64,000 nucleotides of DNA from Bufo bufo (GCF_905171765.1 NC_053394.1:157298756-157362755), one strand, 5' to 3'; shown: positions 22,062 to 33,487, counted from the first letter of the stretch. Notes: generated from the sequence alone by a model not told the origin. Translations and numbers: made by a program.

Positions 22062-22573
22062 TAAGCCTGTACTACAGTGGACACCTAAATCCACAAGTGC
22101 TTGCTAGTGCCAACCGATTGCCATCCAACCAGCCATCATACCTCATCATCTGGTGGCAGTGAAGCTACACTTTGTATTTACTGCTGCTGGCTGTACCACA
22201 AGTTATATTCTATACTGAGTAAAAAGAGACTGTTATACGTTTACTTCTTAACTTATTCTCAAACTATCTTTTCACGTACCAACCCCCAGGGAGCGACTGC
22301 TTGAGGGAGTACACAGTGACACAAGATCTCATCATGGCCACTACTACTCCCATCCTCTGCACCAGAGGCTCGCTGCAGGTACATATTAAAGGTATAACAA
22401 GATACACGCAGGATGACCTAGGACCGTTTCATGTACATAAATGCTTTCTAAGGCCTTAAGAAAGCGTCTATGTATGTGAAACTGCCATTAGCCAGCCTGT
22501 GTGTACCTTGTTATACCCATAATATGGATATGTACCCGTTATGGAGCGAATAAATGATTGCAAGTTTGTCTAA

Positions 22574-24445
22574 GGCCTCCTGCACACGACAGTATTTTTT
22601 CACAGTCCGCAAAACGGGGTTCCGTTGGTCCGTGACCGTTTTTTCGTCCGTGGGTCTTCCTTGATTTTTGGAGGATCCACGGACATGAAAAAAAAGTCGT
22701 TTTGGTGTCCGCCTGGCCGTGCGGAGCCAAACGGATCCGTCCTGACTTACAATGCAAGTCAATGGGGACCGATCCGTTTGACGTTGACACAATATGGTGC
22801 AATTGCAAACGGATCCGTCCCCCATTGACTTTCAATGTAAAGTCAGGAGTTAATATACCATAGGATCAGAGTTTTCTCCAATCCGATGGTATATTTTAAC
22901 TTGAAGCGTCCCCATCACCATGGGAATGCCTCTATGTTAGAATATACCATCGGATTTGAGTTAGATCGTGAAACTCATATCCGACAGTATATTCTAACAC
23001 AGAGGCGTTCCCATGGTGATGGGGACGCTTCAAGTTAGAATATCCTACGAACTGTGTACATGACTGCCCCCTGCTGCCTGGCACCTGCCGCACCTGAAGG
23101 GGTTAATTGTGCTTATCATAGCCCCCTGTAAGAGATCAGGGGCTGCCAGGCAGCAGGGGGCAGACCCCCCTCCCTCCCCAGTTTAAATATCATTGGTGGC
23201 CAGTGTGCGGCCCCCCCCCCGGCCCCCCTCTATTGTTTTAATATCATTGGTGGCCAGTGTGCGGCCCCCCCCCCTCCCTCCCTCTATTGTTTTAATATCA
23301 TTGGTGGCCAGTGTGCGGCCTCCCCTCTCCCCCCCCCCCCCCCCGATAATTGGTGGCAGCGGAGAGTTCCGATTGGAGTCCCAGTTTAATCGCTGGGGCT
23401 CCGATCGGTAACCATGGCAACCAGGACACTACTGTAGTCCTGGTTGCCATGGTTACTTAGCAATATTAGAAGCATCATACTTACCTGCTGCACTGTCTGT
23501 GACCGGCCGGGAGCTTTTCCTACTGGTAAGTGACAGGTCTGTGCGGCGCATTGATTATTGATCTGTCACTTACCAGTAGGAAAAGCTCCCGGCCGGTCAC
23601 AGACAGCGCAGCAGGTAAGCATGATGCTTCTAATACTGCTAAGTAACCATGGCAACCAGGACTACAGTAGCCCCAGCGATTAAACTGGGACTCCGATCGG
23701 AACTCTCCGCTGCCACCAGTGATCGGGCGGGGGGAAGAGGGGAGGCCGCACACTGGCCACCAATGATATTAAAACAATAGAGGGGTGGCCGGGGGGGGGG
23801 CGCACACTGGCCACCAATGATAATACAATAGAGGGAGGCCGGGGGGGACGCAATGGCCACCAATGAAATTAAAACTGGGGAGGGAGGGGGGTCTGCCCCC
23901 TCCTGCCTGGCAGCCCCTGATCTCTTATAGGGGGCTATGATATGCACAATTAACCCCTCAGGTGCAGCACCTGAGGGGTTAATTGTGCGGATCACAGCCC
24001 CCTGTAAGAGATCGGGTGCTGCCAGGCAGCAGGGGGCGGTCATGTACACAGTTCGTAGTATATTCTAACTAGAAGCGTTCCCATCACTATGGGAACGCCT
24101 CTGTGTTAGAATATACTGTCGGATATGAGTTTTCACGAAGTGAAAACTCAGCTCTGAAAAAGCTTTTATGCAGACGGATCTTCGGATCCGTCTGTATGAA
24201 AGTAACCTACGGCCACGGATCACGGACGCGGATGCCAATCTTGTGTGCATCCGTGTTCTTTCACGGACCCATTGACTTGAATGGGTCCGTGAACCGTTGT
24301 CCGTCCAAAAAATAGGACAGGTCATATTTTTTTGACGGACAGGAAACACGGATCACTGATGCGGCTGCAAAATGGTGCATTTTCCGATTTTTCCACGGAC
24401 CCATTGAAAGTCACGGGTGCACACAACGGTCGTGTGCAGGAGGCC
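22574..24445. mobile_element. Large nested PIF/Harbinger-type foldback element
   Basis: The outer termini GGCCTCCTGCACACGAC and GTCGTGTGCAGGAGGCC form near-perfect inverted repeats with a TAA target duplication (22571-22573 and 24446-24448). Inside are further inverted repeats: about 22975-23470 pairs with about 23640-24125 (including cagcagggggc and gtgtacatgactgcc-type arms), and 23470-23535 pairs with 23560-23640. The central arms carry C-rich, G-rich repeats. No transposase. Intronic in ZNF gene 1. Confidence 0.82.
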
Positions 24446-24594
24446 TAATGGTGAGTGCCACTGCTTCTCTATTGATCTGTATAAAACTAATGAAAGGAAG
24501 CCAAGAACAGGGCTCAGCAATTTCCAGCAGTCTCAGACATAAATTGATGGGCAGCCGTACATGGTTGGCCTACGCTCCATTCATACAGAGAAAC

Positions 24595-24707
24595 ATATAA
24601 GAACTTTCATACTTAGGTGGGGGGCCCTGTGATTGGATCCCCACCGTTCACAATCTTATCCCCTATACTTCAGGTAGGGGATAGGTTTCAAACTTGGTAC
24701 AAACCAT
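24595..24707. mobile_element. Right-end fragment of a TTAA MITE
   Basis: Contains ggatccccaccgttcacaat and cttatcccctatacttcagg, phrases of the AGGGGTTTTCC family, and ends at a TTAA (24708-24711). The left end is missing. Confidence 0.45.
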
Positions 24708-24818
24708 TTAAGGCTGGATTTTCAAATTTCATTTAACTGTTTGTGAAGTCCCCATAATGTTTTTTTTATGTCATATAGAGTGCCCCTCTATAGTATCATA
24801 AACCTCAGCTCAATCTAC

Positions 24819-25006
24819 CTGATGTTCCTGTAGGGCATTATAATTGTCCTCTGGACAGCCCTGGGAATACAGAGGACTGAGACATCTCTCTGGTGAATTC
24901 AGCCTACTGGATGGCATTTTACCGAGTAATATGAGGGGTTGCTGGTCCTCCATTATGACATCCTTGTACAGATCCTTCTTTGGTGGATTACTTTTACTGT
25001 ATACAT
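24819..25006 (-). CDS. ZNF gene 1, exon after the KRAB A-box
   Basis: The 188-nt exon has acceptor TTCTTACAG before 25006 and donor GTAGAT after 24819. It enters in phase 1 and leaves in phase 0. It encodes NPPKKDLYKDVIMEDQQPL, then ERCLSPLYSQGCPEDN and ending ALQEHQ. This is the standard frog ZNF linker exon (Asn-Pro-Pro...Cys-Pro-Glu-Asp-Asn-Tyr). The KDLYKDVIMED core echoes the end of the KRAB A-box in the preceding exon, suggesting a partial duplication. No equivalent exon is seen in gene 2. Confidence 0.85.
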
Positions 25007-25114
25007 CTGTAAGAAACACACAGTGACAGAATACACTGTAATGATCAGATTATGAGAATATCTGGGTGACCCTCAAAAGTGTTCTCTTTTTTTTTTTACA
25101 AATTCTCCTCCTAC

Positions 25115-25238
25115 CCAGTGATGTGAGAGGCTGGTAGTCTTCCATCATTATGTCCTTATACAAATCTTTGTGTCCTTCTAAATACTCCCACTCCTCCATG
25201 GAGAAGTAGACAGTGATATCCTGCCACCTTACAGGAAC
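25115..25238 (-). CDS. ZNF gene 1, KRAB A-box exon
   Basis: The 124-nt exon lies between acceptor TGTGTCAG (before 25238) and donor GTAGGAG (after 25115), in phase 0 to phase 1, the usual phase for KRAB exons. It encodes [20 protein letters not shown], then [21 protein letters not shown]. The signature ([25 protein letters not shown]) is a KRAB A-box of the divergent amphibian type, with Val-Tyr-Phe-Ser-Met-Glu-Glu-Trp intact. In mammals the A-box recruits TRIM28; whether this divergent form does is not known from the sequence. Confidence 0.9.
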
Positions 25239-25327
25239 CTGACACAGACACAAGGATGCAGTTATGATCCAGACATATTAACCCTTGTGTTACTGTATAA
25301 TGTCCCAGCATTCCCACCAGCGCTCAC

Positions 25328-25507
25328 CTCTCCAGTCAGCAGCTCAATGATCTTGTTGGTGAGTTCTAGAATCTTCTGATCATTGTTCCTCTCAGGTATT
25401 AGTGAGTGAGTTGGAGGCTCCATGATGGGGCTCTGGGTCCTGCTCCATCCCCCTGACACACAATTGCTCATAAAATTATCAGATGTCTTCTTCACTACTG
25501 TATAATC
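25328..25507 (-). CDS. ZNF gene 1, second coding exon (FAX-like helix module)
   Basis: The 180-nt exon, phase 0 at both ends, has acceptor ACACAG (before 25507) and donor GTGAGC (after 25328). It encodes [16 protein letters not shown]-type and PERNNDQ segments, then KILELTNKIIELLTGE. The terminal amphipathic helix repeats the motif of the first coding exon (KILNLTLEIIYLLTRE), so the protein starts with two copies of this module, as in other frog ZNF genes. Gene 2 has the orthologous exon at 62703-62894. Confidence 0.87.
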
Positions 25508-25624
25508 CTGTGTATTGAGACAGACCATGATACATATGACTATATACATTTCCCAAATCCCTCACCTCCCTGGTTATATCCATGGGTTATTAAGTGACAT
25601 CATTTAACTATTTCCTAAAATCAC

Positions 25625-25783
25625 CTCTCTGGTCAGCAGGTAGATGATCTCCAAGGTGAGGTTTAATATCTTCTCAGTTATGTGGTTCCCATGCTTGTCC
25701 ATCCTTCATGGGCCAGTCAAGGAGAAGACTCTCGAGTTGAGCGGGAGTTGGACCATGAAATAATGAAGTCAAGAGACAGAAAT
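25625..25783 (-). CDS. ZNF gene 1, first coding exon
   Basis: Coding begins at ATG 25702-25700 and runs 26 codons to a GTGATT donor after 25625 (phase 0): MDKHGNHITEKILNLTLEII then YLLTRE. Bases 25703-25783 would be 5' untranslated, starting after a TTTTTTTAG acceptor. The start was chosen because the same 26-codon exon with ATG in the same place occurs in gene 2 (63083-63006). Confidence 0.85.
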
Positions 25784-26424
25784 CTAAAAAAATATCCCAT
25801 AATAAATTATCATCATTTTACACTTATCATACCTTCTCGTCACAACCTCATGTAACCTCCTCACATTCATCCCAGCCTACTGTAACCATCCTCTGACTCA
25901 TTATTCTCTCCTATTTACTCCCTTCCCCTAGCACACTGCGCACACCACAGAAGTTTTAGAACATCTGCTTTCCCCCAGACACCCTGTATAAATGGCAAAA
26001 TATTTTTACAGCTTCAAAGCCCCCCTTCCCCGTGAAATGACACAAAAGTGCAGCTGCACAACTAGGCTAGGAGCGTTACTCTCAGTATATACATATAGAA
26101 TCAAGGTTTTTGCATATCAATGCCACTTGTGGCTCTTTAAAGGTCAGCATGTCACCTCCAGTGTGGAGCTCCAGTTGGTGCCTCCTTACCAGTCGCTACT
26201 CTCAACCCCCAGGTCTCTGACAGGCGATCTATTCTGTGATTGGAGGAGAAATGTCAGAGAATACAGACATGCTGGTAGGGAGATGTACTGTGAGGAGGAC
26301 ATTACAAGGGGATTACATTATACCCCCTCATCAGCATTATACTCACCAGTGCAGCAGGATGTCTGGGGATAAGAAGAGGTTAAAGTTGCAATGAGGAGAA
26401 CAGCATTATTAATCCTACACTCAC

Positions 26425-26510
26425 CTCCTCTGCAGAAGCTGCAATACATCCCCCTGGAGTGATCAGTGACCCCTGACTGTAGAATCACTTCCTCTTCTGG
26501 TTACACCACT
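26425..26510 (-). other. ZNF gene 1, probable non-coding first exon
   Basis: On the minus strand the sequence ends GCAGAGGAG followed by a strong donor GTGAGTG (from 26424 down). It lies about 640 bases upstream of the first coding exon and next to a CRE-like site. The upstream limit is a guess; the transcription start is not determined by sequence. Confidence 0.5.
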
Positions 26511-26512
26511 GG

Positions 26513-26520
26513 TGACGTCA
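26513..26520. promoter_or_regulatory. CRE-like site TGACGTCA near the ZNF gene 1 start
   Basis: The perfect palindrome TGACGTCA lies just upstream of the probable first exon, the usual position for a proximal promoter CREB/ATF site. Neighbouring AGAGGAAGTG on the minus strand is ETS-like. Function is inferred. Confidence 0.45.
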
Positions 26521-26639
26521 TCATGGCAATGTGTTTAGTCACTTGTGTGGGAGGAGTCAGGCACTGGGCTTTGTTATCTCAGAGAAACTCTACTACTTCT
26601 CTTTCTTAGAGGTGGAACTCGTTTGGCATCAGGGGTACG

Positions 26640-27354
26640 CACACAGAATGTGCCCATAACAGACCTGTAGGTGTCTATAATGTATAGACAGCAGTCCTGT
26701 GTGTAGAGTGTGCATGCAGCAGAGCTACTGTGCTCCCTGGACATTACACACACATCTCTGCTACCTGTATATTACCCACTCATTGCTGTTCTGTCTAGAC
26801 ATTTAACACAAAAAAAAACAGAAAAGCTCACCAGTCCATTTATTGCAGATGTGGTAGCTGATATAGATAAACAACCGAATAAATGCTTCTGGAATTGTGG
26901 ACAACGGATAAATCAAAGAAGCGACATTTATTTGAGAGTATTATTTGATCATTCTGAATTATAGAATATATATTATGTATTGTATAATTGCTTCTCATAG
27001 TGCAGTTGTTCTGACGTCATTTTCATCTCACTGTTGTATGGTCCTTTGTTTTTTAAATCCCGTCCTGTACATTATATCCCTATGCTATGATTAAGCACGT
27101 ACCTGTGCAAAATGCGTAAGAGCTATTACTTATGTACCTGCTGTCTTTTATATGGATTTCCAATACAGATTTATTTTTTGATTTTACCGTTAGACCAGCG
27201 GTCAGCAGCCTCCGGCACTTCAGCTACTGTGAAACTACAACTCCTAACATGCAAACATGCTCAGCTGTTCTTCAAACTCCTACAGAAGTGAATGAAAAAT
27301 AAAGAATAGCTGATCTTAAGGAGACCAGCTAAAGAAAACACCGTGGAGCCTCAT
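26640..27354. other. ZNF gene 1 upstream flank with a hAT MITE fragment
   Basis: No gene is recognised. From 27196 the sequence CAGCGGTCAGCAGCCTCC followed by gaaactacaactcctaacat resembles one arm of a common hAT MITE, cut off by the TTAA at 27355 where the large piggyBac element starts. Confidence 0.4.
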
Positions 27355-28192
27355 TTAACCCCTTAAGGACACATGACGTATCGGTACGGCATGTTTCCCG
27401 AGTCCTTAAGGACACATGACGTACCGGTACGTCATGGCTTTAAATCGCGATGCCGGCGCCGCGGGGATTAAATCATTCAGCCGGCATCCTGTAACAACGC
27501 CAGTGGGGGTCATTTAACACCCCCCCCCCCCCGTATCGGTGATCGCAGAAAACCGCAGGTCAATTCAGACCTGCGGTTTGCTGCGTTTCCGGTCCATTCG
27601 GGTCTCCAGTGACCCGATGAACCGGAAAAAGACTGCGATCGGTGGCGTGATTATACACCACCAATCACAGTCCGAAGATTTGGAGAGGCGGTGCTGGCCC
27701 TGGTGCTGAACGCTGCTGTCCAGGGTGCTGATTGGTGCAGGGGAGAGAGGCGCGAGATTCAAACTTCCTGCGCTCCTCTCTCCCCTCCTCTTCCTGTTCT
27801 GCACGAGCACCCTGCAGCACCGTCCAGCACCAGCTCCTGAGTCCCCCTAATCGCCATCCATCACCCTCCTGCACCCATCACCCTCCAGGTAGGTTAGGGT
27901 CAGTGAGGGAGAGGCACCGTTAAGCAGGGATAGAAGGGAAAAGTTTGAAAAAAAAAAAAAGCACATTTATTCTAAACTTTTTTGTTTCAGCTTTCAGACC
28001 CCAGACCCCCCCTGCCACTTGCCCCCCCCCCGCATCTTGCCCCCCCGCCACTGTTAGCGCATCGCCCGCCCCACCGCTGATCAGCAAGTTTGAACTTTTT
28101 TTTTTGCCTGGACTTTTTAGTATGCGAACACCCGTGCCCCCACACACACGCACTTAGAATAAAGGTTTACACACACGCACACACACATACCC

Positions 28193-29944
28193 ATGGCCCG
28201 CCGGATGTTCTCGGTGGAGGAGGCATACGCCCAGATTGCCTCCGACTCCGAGAGCCCCAGTGAGGATGAGGATGACCCCACGTTCCTTTTGTCATCCGCA
28301 TCCTCCTCATCATCATCTGATGACGATGAGCCCCCAAGGCGACGGAGCCAGGGGCCCCACATGCTAGGGATCCTGTGGCCCACCCTAGTACGAGCCGCCC
28401 TGGGGTTCGTACTGGTTTCCCGGCCCACCAAATAAGCTCACCGGAGCCCCCTGCCGATGAACTTAGCTGGTGTCCCCCAGTGGACTTTGAGCCCGAGATT
28501 CCGGATTTTGTTGGCAATCCAGGAATCCAGATTCCCACAGTGGGGTTTACTGAAATTGACTTTTTTCATTTTTTTTTCAGTAACCCACTGGTGAATCTGA
28601 TGGTGGAGGAGACGAATCTGTACGCCCAACAGTTCGTCGCTCAAAACCCGGGATCATTTTTGGCTATACCCGGTGGCTGGACGCCGGTCAGTGCAGCCGA
28701 GATGAGAACATTTTGGGGCCTCGTGCTGCATATGGGTCTAGTGCAAAAACCCAGTGTCAGGCAATACTGGAGTGGGGACATCCTCTACCAGACCCCACTC
28801 TACAGTACGGCCATGACACGCTCTCGGTTTGAGGCCATCCAGAAATGTCTGCATTATTCCGATAATGCAGCATGTCCCCCCCGAGGTGATCCTGCCTATG
28901 ACCGGCTGTATAAGATACGGCCGGTCATCGATCACTTTGGGGCCTAATTTCAGCAGGCCTACGTACCTGGAAGGGAGGTCGCGGTTGATGAGTCTCTCGT
29001 TGCGTTCAAGGGGAGACTCAGTTTCCGCCAATACATTCCCACAAAGCGGGTGAGGTATGGCGTGAAGCTATACAAAATTTGTGAGAGTACCTCAGGGTAC
29101 ACTTACAAATTTCGTGTGTACGAGGGGCGAGATTCCCGGATTCAACCCCCAGAATGTCCCCCCACTCTGGGTGTTACCGGGAAACTCGTGTGGGACCTTA
29201 TGTACCCACTGCTGGATAAGGGTTACCACTTGTACGTGGACAACTTTTATACCAGCATTCCCTTGTTCAGGTCCCTTGCCGCCAGATCCACGTTCGCTTG
29301 TGCGAGCATGCGGAAAAATCAACGCGGCCTCCCTGCCCACCCCCTCCAGGTACCTATCCCCGGGGGTGAGACCCGTGCCCTTACCAGTGGAAGCCTGTTG
29401 CTGGTCAGGTATAAGGACAAGAGGGATGTCCTTATGCTGTCCACAATCCACGGTAACAGCACCACCCCCATCTCTGTGCGAGGTACCGCGGCAACGGTCC
29501 TCAAGCCCGATTGTAACGTCGACTACAATCGGGATATGGGAGGAGTTGATCTCTCTGATCAAGTCCTCAAGCCATATAACGCCATGCGGTCTACTTGGTA
29601 CAGGTTGCCATGTACAACTCTTTTGTACTATCCCGAAGCGCTGGCAGCACAGGGACATTCCTCCAATTCTATGAGGCAGTCCTCAAAGACCTGATCTTTT
29701 CGGACCGGAAAGAGCAGGCCGAAGTACCTCGGGAATTGGAGGCGCCCGGATCGTCCCTGGCCAACATTTTCCAGGTGTGGTCCCCCATACTGGAAAGAAG
29801 GGACGAACCCAAAAAAGATGCAGAGTGTGTCACAAGAGGGGGATTCGGAAGGACACCACTACTCAGTGTGACATGTGCCCCGATCATCCGGGCCTCTGCG
29901 TTATCGATTGCTTCAGGGAGTATCACACTTCCATGGAGTACTAA
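28193..29944 (+). pseudogene. piggyBac transposase, nearly full length with a few breaks
   Basis: Start MARRMFSVEEAYAQIASDSE at 28193, an acidic Ser/Asp-rich N-terminus, then a frameshift near 28380-28435. The main frame (28375-29694) carries FWGLVLHMGLVQKPSVRQYW, TAMTRSRFEAIQKCLHYSD, VDESLVAFKGRLSFRQYIP (first catalytic Asp, about 28990), DNFYTSIPLFRSLAA (second Asp, about 29240) and DYNRDMGGVDLSDQVLKPY (third region, about 29520). One in-frame TAA sits at 28945-28947. A small deletion near 29598 shifts the frame before VAMYNSFVLSRSAGSTGTFL. A further shift near 29815 precedes a Cys/His-rich C-terminal domain (CRVCHKRG, CDMC, HPGLC), ending at TAA 29942-29944. The breaks make it inactive, but far fewer than in the copy at 107-1651. 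Confidence 0.93.
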
Positions 29945-30365
29945 ATTTTTATAATCTCCAACAGTCCCCTAGAGCAGTGGTCCCCAACCTTTTTTGCACC
30001 AAGGACCGGTTTCATGCAAGCCAATTTTCCCAGGGACCGGTTGGGGGGGGGGAGGGGGGGGGGCGGAGTTCTGGGGCGGGGCTTAGGGGGTGGGCGGGAC
30101 CGACTGATTCACGCGCATAACAAAACACAAATGTGCATATTAAAATATATAACACTATATAATGACTATATAAACTGACTATGGTCTCTGCTGCACTGGT
30201 CTCTGCTGCACTGTACCGTATTTTTCGCCCTATAAGATGCACCTAGGTTTTAGAGGAGAACAATAAGAAAAAAATATTTTTCATTACACCTCAGGTCAGA
30301 CCAGCAATCAGACCCCCAATGTTAATCAGACCTCAGATTAGACCCCCAATGGCTCAGATCAACCA

Positions 30366-31190
30366 CCAAACCTTTAGCCATCTATCAGCCCCCAATGTCA
30401 GCCATACACCCCCCCAATGTCAGCCATAAACCCCCCCAATGTCAGCCATAAACCCCCCCCCCAATGTCAGCCATAAGCCCCCCATTAGCCCCTCATGTCA
30501 GCCATAAGCCCCCATTAGCCCTTCATGTCAGCCATAAGCCCCCCATTAGCCCTTCATGTCAGCCATAAGCCCCCCATTAGCCCCTCATGTCAGCCATAAG
30601 CCCCCATTAGCCCTTCATGTCAGCCATAAGCCCCCCATTAGCCCCTCATGTCAGCCATAAGCCCCCCATTAGCCCCTCATGTCAGCCATAAGCCCCCATT
30701 AGCCCTTCATGTCAGCCATAAGCCCCCCATTAGCCCTTCATGTCAGCCATAAGCCACCCATTAGCCCTTCATGTCAGCCATTAGCCCCTCATGTCAGCCA
30801 TAAGCCCCCATTAGCCCCTCATGTCAGCCATAAGCCCCCATTAGCTCCTCATGTCAGCCATAAGCCCCCATTAGCCCCTCATGTCAGCCATAAGCCCCCA
30901 TTAGCCCTTCATGTCAGCCATAAGCCCCCCATTAGCCCTTCATGTCAGCCATAAGCCCCCCATTAGCCCCTCATGTCAGCCATAAGCCCCCATTAGCCCT
31001 TCATGTCAGCCATAAGCCCCCCATTAGCCCCTCATGTCAGCCATAAGCCCCCATTAGCCCTTAATGTCAGCCATAAGCCCCCCATTAGCCCTTCATGTCA
31101 GCCATAAGCCCCCATTAGCCCTTCATGTCAGCCATAAGCCCCCCATTAGCCCCACATGTCAGCCATAAGCCCCACCATTAGCTCCTCATG
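30366..31190. repeat. 30-31-bp minisatellite in hAT element
   Basis: About 25 units of catgtcagccataagccccc followed by attagcccctt, varying at the C run and the final CT/TT. Frames through it are low complexity and not genes. Confidence 0.92.
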
Positions 31191-31194
31191 TCAG

Positions 31195-31520
31195 CCAGCC
31201 CATAAGCCCCCCATGTCAGCCAGCCCATAAGCCCCCATGTCAGCCAGCCCATAAGCCCCCCATGTCAGCCAGACCATAAGCCCCCCATGTCAGCCAGCCC
31301 ATAAGCCCCCCATGTCAGCCAGCCCATAAGCCCCCATGTCAGCCAGCCCATAAGCCCCCCATGTCAGCCAGCCCATAAGCCCCCCATGTCAGCCAGCCCA
31401 TAAGCCCCCCATGTCAGCCAGCCCATAAGCCCCCCATGTCAGCCAACCCATAAGCCCCCCATGTCAGCCAGCTCATAAGCCCCCCATGTCAGCCAGCCCA
31501 TAAGCCCCCCATGTCAGCCA
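31195..31520. repeat. 24-25-bp minisatellite derived from the 31-bp array
   Basis: About 13 units of catgtcagccagcccataag plus cccc(c). It keeps the CATGTCAGCC and CATAAGCCCC blocks of the preceding array but replaces ATTAGCCCCTT by a short CCAG insertion, so it looks like a second expansion of a variant unit. Confidence 0.88.
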
Positions 31521-31944
31521 TCAGTGCAAATCAAATGAAAAAAAAACAAAAAAACACTTACCTCTCCTGCTCCTGGTCACCATCGCGATCCTCTTCATTC
31601 TGCTGTCGGCTGGCTGTGTATAGCGGCGCACAGCGTGAGGTCACAGAGAGACCTCCCGCTGTGCGCAGCCCTGCACAGCCGATAGCCGAGCCGAGGACCA
31701 GGAAGCGGTGAGTACAGATCCTTCACCGCTCCCTGGTCCTTCTGTACTAATGAAGCGCTTCCATAATGGAAGCGCTTCATTAGTACAGAGTTAAAGACGG
31801 CCCTGATCGCCGCGGCCCGGCTAACAATCTTCCACGGCCCGATCCTGGGCCGCGGCCCGGCGGTTGGGGACCGCTGCCCTAGAGAACATAAAAAACTATG
31901 TCTCTCAGACTTTGGAGACACAGAAACAATTTTTTTTCCCCAAA

Positions 31945-32650
31945 AAAATATTAGTTTTAGTGCAGGCATCCTCAAACTGCGGCCCTCTAGATGTTGTAAC
32001 ACTATAACTCCCAGCATGCCCAGACAAACCTACAGCCATCAGCAGGGCATGGTGGGAATTGTAGTTTTACAACATCTGGAGGGCCGCAGTTTTAGGATGC
32101 TTGCTTATTGTTTCCAAAGTCTGAGAGCCATACATATTGGGCATCGCCGCGTCCGTAAAAATCTTCTCTATAAAAGTAACATGTAACCCAACCCCCCCCC
32201 CCCCCCCCCCCGGATGAACAGCGTTAAGAAAAAAAAGTGTAAAAAAAATGCCATTTTTGGACACCTAACATCACAAAAAAGTGTGCACCATATGACATTT
32301 TGTTCGCTCGCTATTACACTTTTTTGTGATGTTAGGTGTCCAAAAATTGCATTTTTTTTTACACTTTTTTTCTTTTTTTTTTTTAACGCTGTTCATCCGG
32401 GGAGGTTGGGTTACATGTTACTTTTATAGAGAAGATTTTTACGGACGCGGCGATGCCCAATATGTATGGCTCTCAGACTTTGGAAACAATAAGCAGGCAT
32501 CCTAAAACTGCGGCCCTCCAGATGTTGTAAAACTACAATTCCCACCATGCCCTGCTGATGGCTGTAGGTTGTCTGGGCATGCTGGGAGTTATAGTTTTAC
32601 AACATCTGGAGGGCCGCAGTTTGAGGATGCCTGCAAAACTAATATTTATT
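31945..32650. repeat. Long palindrome containing two inverted hAT-type MITE copies
   Basis: The arms 31945-32285 and 32317-32650 are inverse complements around a spacer of about 30 bases at 32300. Each arm holds one copy of a palindromic MITE (31963-32103 and 32494-32633) with ends CAGGCATCCTCAAACTGC and its inverse, and inner phrase ctcccagcatgcccagaca. A hairpin with about 330-bp arms is possible. Confidence 0.85.
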
Positions 32651-33487
32651 AGTGCTAATATTTATTAGTGGCAATAAAACCGCCATCTCATCCCGCAAAA
32701 AATGAGCCCCTACATTAGATAGTCGCCCAACTAAAAAAAAAAAAATTTGCTCCCAGGCTATGGAGATACTAAAATAATTTTTTTGGGTTCCTAAAATGAT
32801 AATGTAGTGTAAAATCTAAATAACTTCTAAAATGTAGACATATTAGGTATCGCCGCGTTCGTAAGAATCTGCCCTATAAAAATAACATTTGACCAAACCC
32901 CTCGGATGAACAGCGTTAAAAATATAAAATAAAAACAGTGCCAAAACACCAATTTTTGGGCAAAATTTCCATTTGAATCCTTTTTTTCCGGTAATAAAGC
33001 AAGGGTTAACAGCCAAACAAAACTCAATATTTATGGCCCTGATTCTGTAGTTTGCAGAAACACCCCATATGTGGTCGTAAATGGCTATATAGCCTCACGG
33101 CAGGGCATAGAACGAAGGGAACTCCATATGGTTTCTGGAAGGCAGATTTTGATGGACAGTTTTTTTTTTACACCATGTCCCATTAGAAGCCCCCCCCTGA
33201 TGTAGCCTAGACTAGAAACTCCCAAAAAGTGACCCCCATCTAAGAAACTACACCCCTCAAGGTATTCAAAGTTACTTTACAAACTTTGTTACCCCTTTAG
33301 GTGTTCCACAAAACTAAATAGCGAATGTAGAAACAATTTTAGAATTTAAATTTTTTGTTACCTCACCTCAAAAAAGTGTAATATAGAGCAACCAAAAATC
33401 ATATTTACCCCTTAAATAGTCCGAAAACAACAACCACCTTATCCCGTAGTTTCCTAGATGGGGTCACTTTTATGGAGTTTCTACTCT

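Larger units (their letters stand above)
29975..31876. mobile_element. Non-autonomous hAT element with minisatellites, 8-bp TSD
   Basis: The termini CAGTGGTCCCCAACC and GGTTGGGGACCGCTG are inverted repeats, flanked by a perfect 8-bp duplication CCCTAGAG (29967-29974 and 31877-31884). The interior has a G-rich left block, a segment starting ACCGTATTTTTCGCCC near 30213, two minisatellites (30366-31190 and 31195-31520), and a GC-rich subterminal block with the hairpin GAAGCGCTTCC / GGAAGCGCTTC (31752-31777). It landed just downstream of the piggyBac transposase stop. Confidence 0.92.

Noticed and set aside
28193..28435. Acidic 80-codon frame as an independent small gene
   Set aside because: It is the N-terminus of the piggyBac transposase, joined to the next frame by a frameshift, and aligns with the start at 107.
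29081..29674. A 197-codon second frame overlapping the piggyBac transposase
   Set aside because: It is the shadow of the real transposase frame, GC-driven and without any motif of its own.
30366..31520. Regularly spaced repeats resembling a CRISPR array
   Set aside because: Units are contiguous with no unique spacers, lie inside a hAT element with an 8-bp target duplication, and the host is a vertebrate.
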